Of a stretch of 64,000 nucleotides of DNA, positions 62,697 through 64,000 are shown piece after piece; position 1 is the stretch's first letter; every line of letters starts with the position of its first letter. Under the pieces are notes generated by a model. It saw only the letters and a program-made list of their open reading frames with translations, was not told the origin of the DNA and ran no database searches. The stretch lies in the NCBI GenBank assembly GCA_039025395.1, contig JBCCOK010000006.1, forward strand, positions 1-64,000, given 5' to 3'. The position numbers and the translations under genes are program-made. This DNA is from Hoeflea_A sp039025395 (lineage in GTDB: Bacteria > Pseudomonadota > Alphaproteobacteria > Rhizobiales > Rhizobiaceae).

Positions 62697-64000
62697 AGGA
62701 CCCTTCCCCGGACTGTATGTTGTAAAGCTCGGCATAACGGCCATTGGCCGCGACCAGTGTGTCGTGATCGCCCATTTCGACGATCTCGCCCTTCTCCAGC
62801 GTGTAGATCGCATCCGAATTGCGGACCGCCGATAACCTGTGAGCAACGATGATCACGGTCCTGCCTTCGCAGATCCGCCGCATGTTGCGCTGGATGATCT
62901 CCTCGGATTCGTAGTCGAGCGCACTGGTCGCTTCGTCAAAGATGAGGATTTGCGGATCGGTGACCAGAGCCCGTGCAATCGCGATGCGCTGACGCTGACC
63001 GCCCGACAGGGTCGAACCGCGCTCCCCGACCATCGTGTCATAGCCTTCAGGCAGCGCGCAGATGAACTCGTGGGCACCCGCAAGCGTTGCCGCCTCGGTG
63101 ATCCTGTCCAGCCCAATGGTCGGGTTTGACATGGCGATATTGTCCGCGATCGACCGGTTGAAGAGAACGTTTTCCTGCAGCACAACACCCAGTTGACGGC
63201 GCAGCCATGCGGTGTCGACATTGGCGAGATCCGTGCCGTCAACGAGGACCCTGCCGCTCTGCGGCACATACATGCGCTGGACAAGCTTGGCGAGCGTCGA
63301 TTTGCCGGACCCGGAAGACCCCACCAGCCCGACAACCTCGCCTGGCGAAATCGTAAGGTTGATGCCGCGCAGAACTTCCGATGCATCCGGGCGGTAGCGG
63401 AAAGTGACGCTCTCGAATCGGATTTCGCCGCGCAGCCGCCCGAGTGTCGCACGCGCGGCACTGTGGCCGGATTCGGCTGGCATATTCAGGATATCGCCCA
63501 GCCGCGCGACCGAAATGCGGGCCTGCTGGAACTCGTTCCACAATTGCGAGATCCGCAAGATCGGCGCCGTCACCCGGCCGGCGAGCATGTTGAATGCAAC
63601 GAGCTGACCCACCGTCAGATCGCCACTGATGGCAAGTTTGGCACCGATGAACAGTGTGAGCGCCGAGGTGATCTTGCTGATCAGCTGGGTGGCCTGACTT
63701 GCGAAATTGCCGAGATTGGACGTCTTGAAACTCGAACTCACATAGTTGGCGAGCAGTTCCTCCCAGCGCTTCTGCATTTGCGGCTCAATGGAAAGGGCCT
63801 TGATCGTCTCCGCGGCGGTAACGCCCTCAACAAGGAATGCCTGCTTTTCAGCACCTTTTTGAAAGTTGTCTTCAACCCTCCGTCGCAGCACCGGCGTGAT
63901 GAAGATCGCGAGAAGAACATAGAACGGAATGGAGGCGAGCACGATCAGCGTCAGTGTCGGGCTGAACAGCCACATCACGGCGAAAAACACGAACGTAAAT
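62683..64000 (-). CDS. Type I secretion ABC transporter (HlyB/LapB type), 5' end outside window
   Basis: The visible 439 residues cover the last membrane helices (SPTLTLIVLASIPFYVLLAI) and the complete ATPase domain: Walker A GSSGSGKST, Q-loop VVLQENVLFN, signature LSGGQRQR, Walker B ILIFDEATSALD and H-loop VAHRLS. The block EKQAFLVEGVTAAETIKALS is typical of RTX-toxin exporters. With the HlyD protein encoded next it would export an unfolded protein with a C-terminal signal. The reading frame continues beyond 64000. Whether it has an N-terminal peptidase-like domain is not visible. Confidence 0.9.
   Translation of the reverse strand, partial: FTFVFFAVMWLFSPTLTLIVLASIPFYVLLAIFITPVLRRRVEDNFQKGAEKQAFLVEGVTAAETIKALSIEPQMQKRWEELLANYVSSSFKTSNLGNFASQATQLISKITSALTLFIGAKLAISGDLTVGQLVAFNMLAGRVTAPILRISQLWNEFQQARISVARLGDILNMPAESGHSAARATLGRLRGEIRFESVTFRYRPDASEVLRGINLTISPGEVVGLVGSSGSGKSTLAKLVQRMYVPQSGRVLVDGTDLANVDTAWLRRQLGVVLQENVLFNRSIADNIAMSNPTIGLDRITEAATLAGAHEFICALPEGYDTMVGERGSTLSGGQRQRIAIARALVTDPQILIFDEATSALDYESEEIIQRNMRRICEGRTVIIVAHRLSAVRNSDAIYTLEKGEIVEMGDHDTLVAANGRYAELYNIQSGEGSFARG

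Overview
The window looks like a chromosomal or megaplasmid stretch from a metabolically versatile alphaproteobacterium, probably near the Hyphomicrobiales/Rhodobacterales. The basis is GC-rich coding sequence, two TRAP transporters, Hint-domain proteins, an AppA-like BLUF photoreceptor, CysPTWA, and many CoA-thioester enzymes with GntR, TetR, MarR and LuxR regulators. This lineage call is inference; no rRNA or tRNA was found.

Layout. (1) 1-7.6 kb is a mobile, decayed zone: a broken Hint-gene fragment next to an intact Hint gene, an IS6-family transposase relic, a LuxR regulator fused to a hydrolase fold without its catalytic residues, dusA with a broken dusA-type integrase beside it, and a livF relic. 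(2) 7.65-15.2 kb (minus) is one operon: two glyoxalase-like proteins, PaaI thioesterase, acyl-CoA ligase, MDR oxidoreductase and a TRAP transporter. It is divergent from an unusual hotdog-TetR fusion regulator; two dyads lie between them. (3) 16.4-19.35 kb: GntR regulator divergent from an enoyl-CoA hydratase/CoA-transferase pair. (4) 19.4-29.2 kb (minus): a tightly overlapping operon of amidase, dipeptide-type ABC importer, BAAT-like acyl hydrolase and MlrC-like metallopeptidase. (5) 29.4-29.8 kb: truncated IS3-family element abutting the next gene. (6) 29.8-49.7 kb: a large catabolic cluster with a second TRAP transporter, alpha-methylacyl-CoA racemase, two acyl-CoA ligases, acyl-CoA dehydrogenase, two MaoC hydratases, MFE-2-like dehydrogenase, PaaG-like isomerase, a thiolase-like protein without the usual Cys paired with a DUF35 protein, alcohol and aldehyde dehydrogenases and two MarR regulators. 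A shared 25-bp operator-like motif links its divergent promoters. (7) 49.75 kb: a relic of a second integrase copy. (8) 50.2-55.4 kb: taurine/sulfonate/nitrate-type ABC importer, MetX-like hydrolase and a LuxR regulator. (9) 55.7 kb: thiolase relic. (10) 56.1-59.6 kb: sulfate importer cysPTWA with a short CysA. (11) 59.6-60.7 kb: BLUF-SCHIC photoreceptor. (12) 61.3-64 kb: type I secretion HlyD and HlyB-like genes, the latter cut by the window end.

How it works together. Regions 2-6 read as stacked import-and-activate pathways for organic acids: TRAP or ABC uptake, CoA ligation or transfer, racemisation, dehydrogenation, hydration and side-chain cleavage. In region 6 the only intact cleavage candidate is the thiolase-like/DUF35 pair next to a MaoC hydratase, the arrangement known from aldolytic side-chain removal in steroid degradation. 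No ring-degradation genes are present, so the substrate is unknown. The most interesting items are the hotdog-TetR regulator with its dyads, the shared operator motif of the 30-49 kb cluster, the aldolase-type module, the sensor-like dead hydrolase in the LuxR protein, the AppA-like BLUF protein, and strong hairpins placed identically between dctP and dctQ in both TRAP operons.
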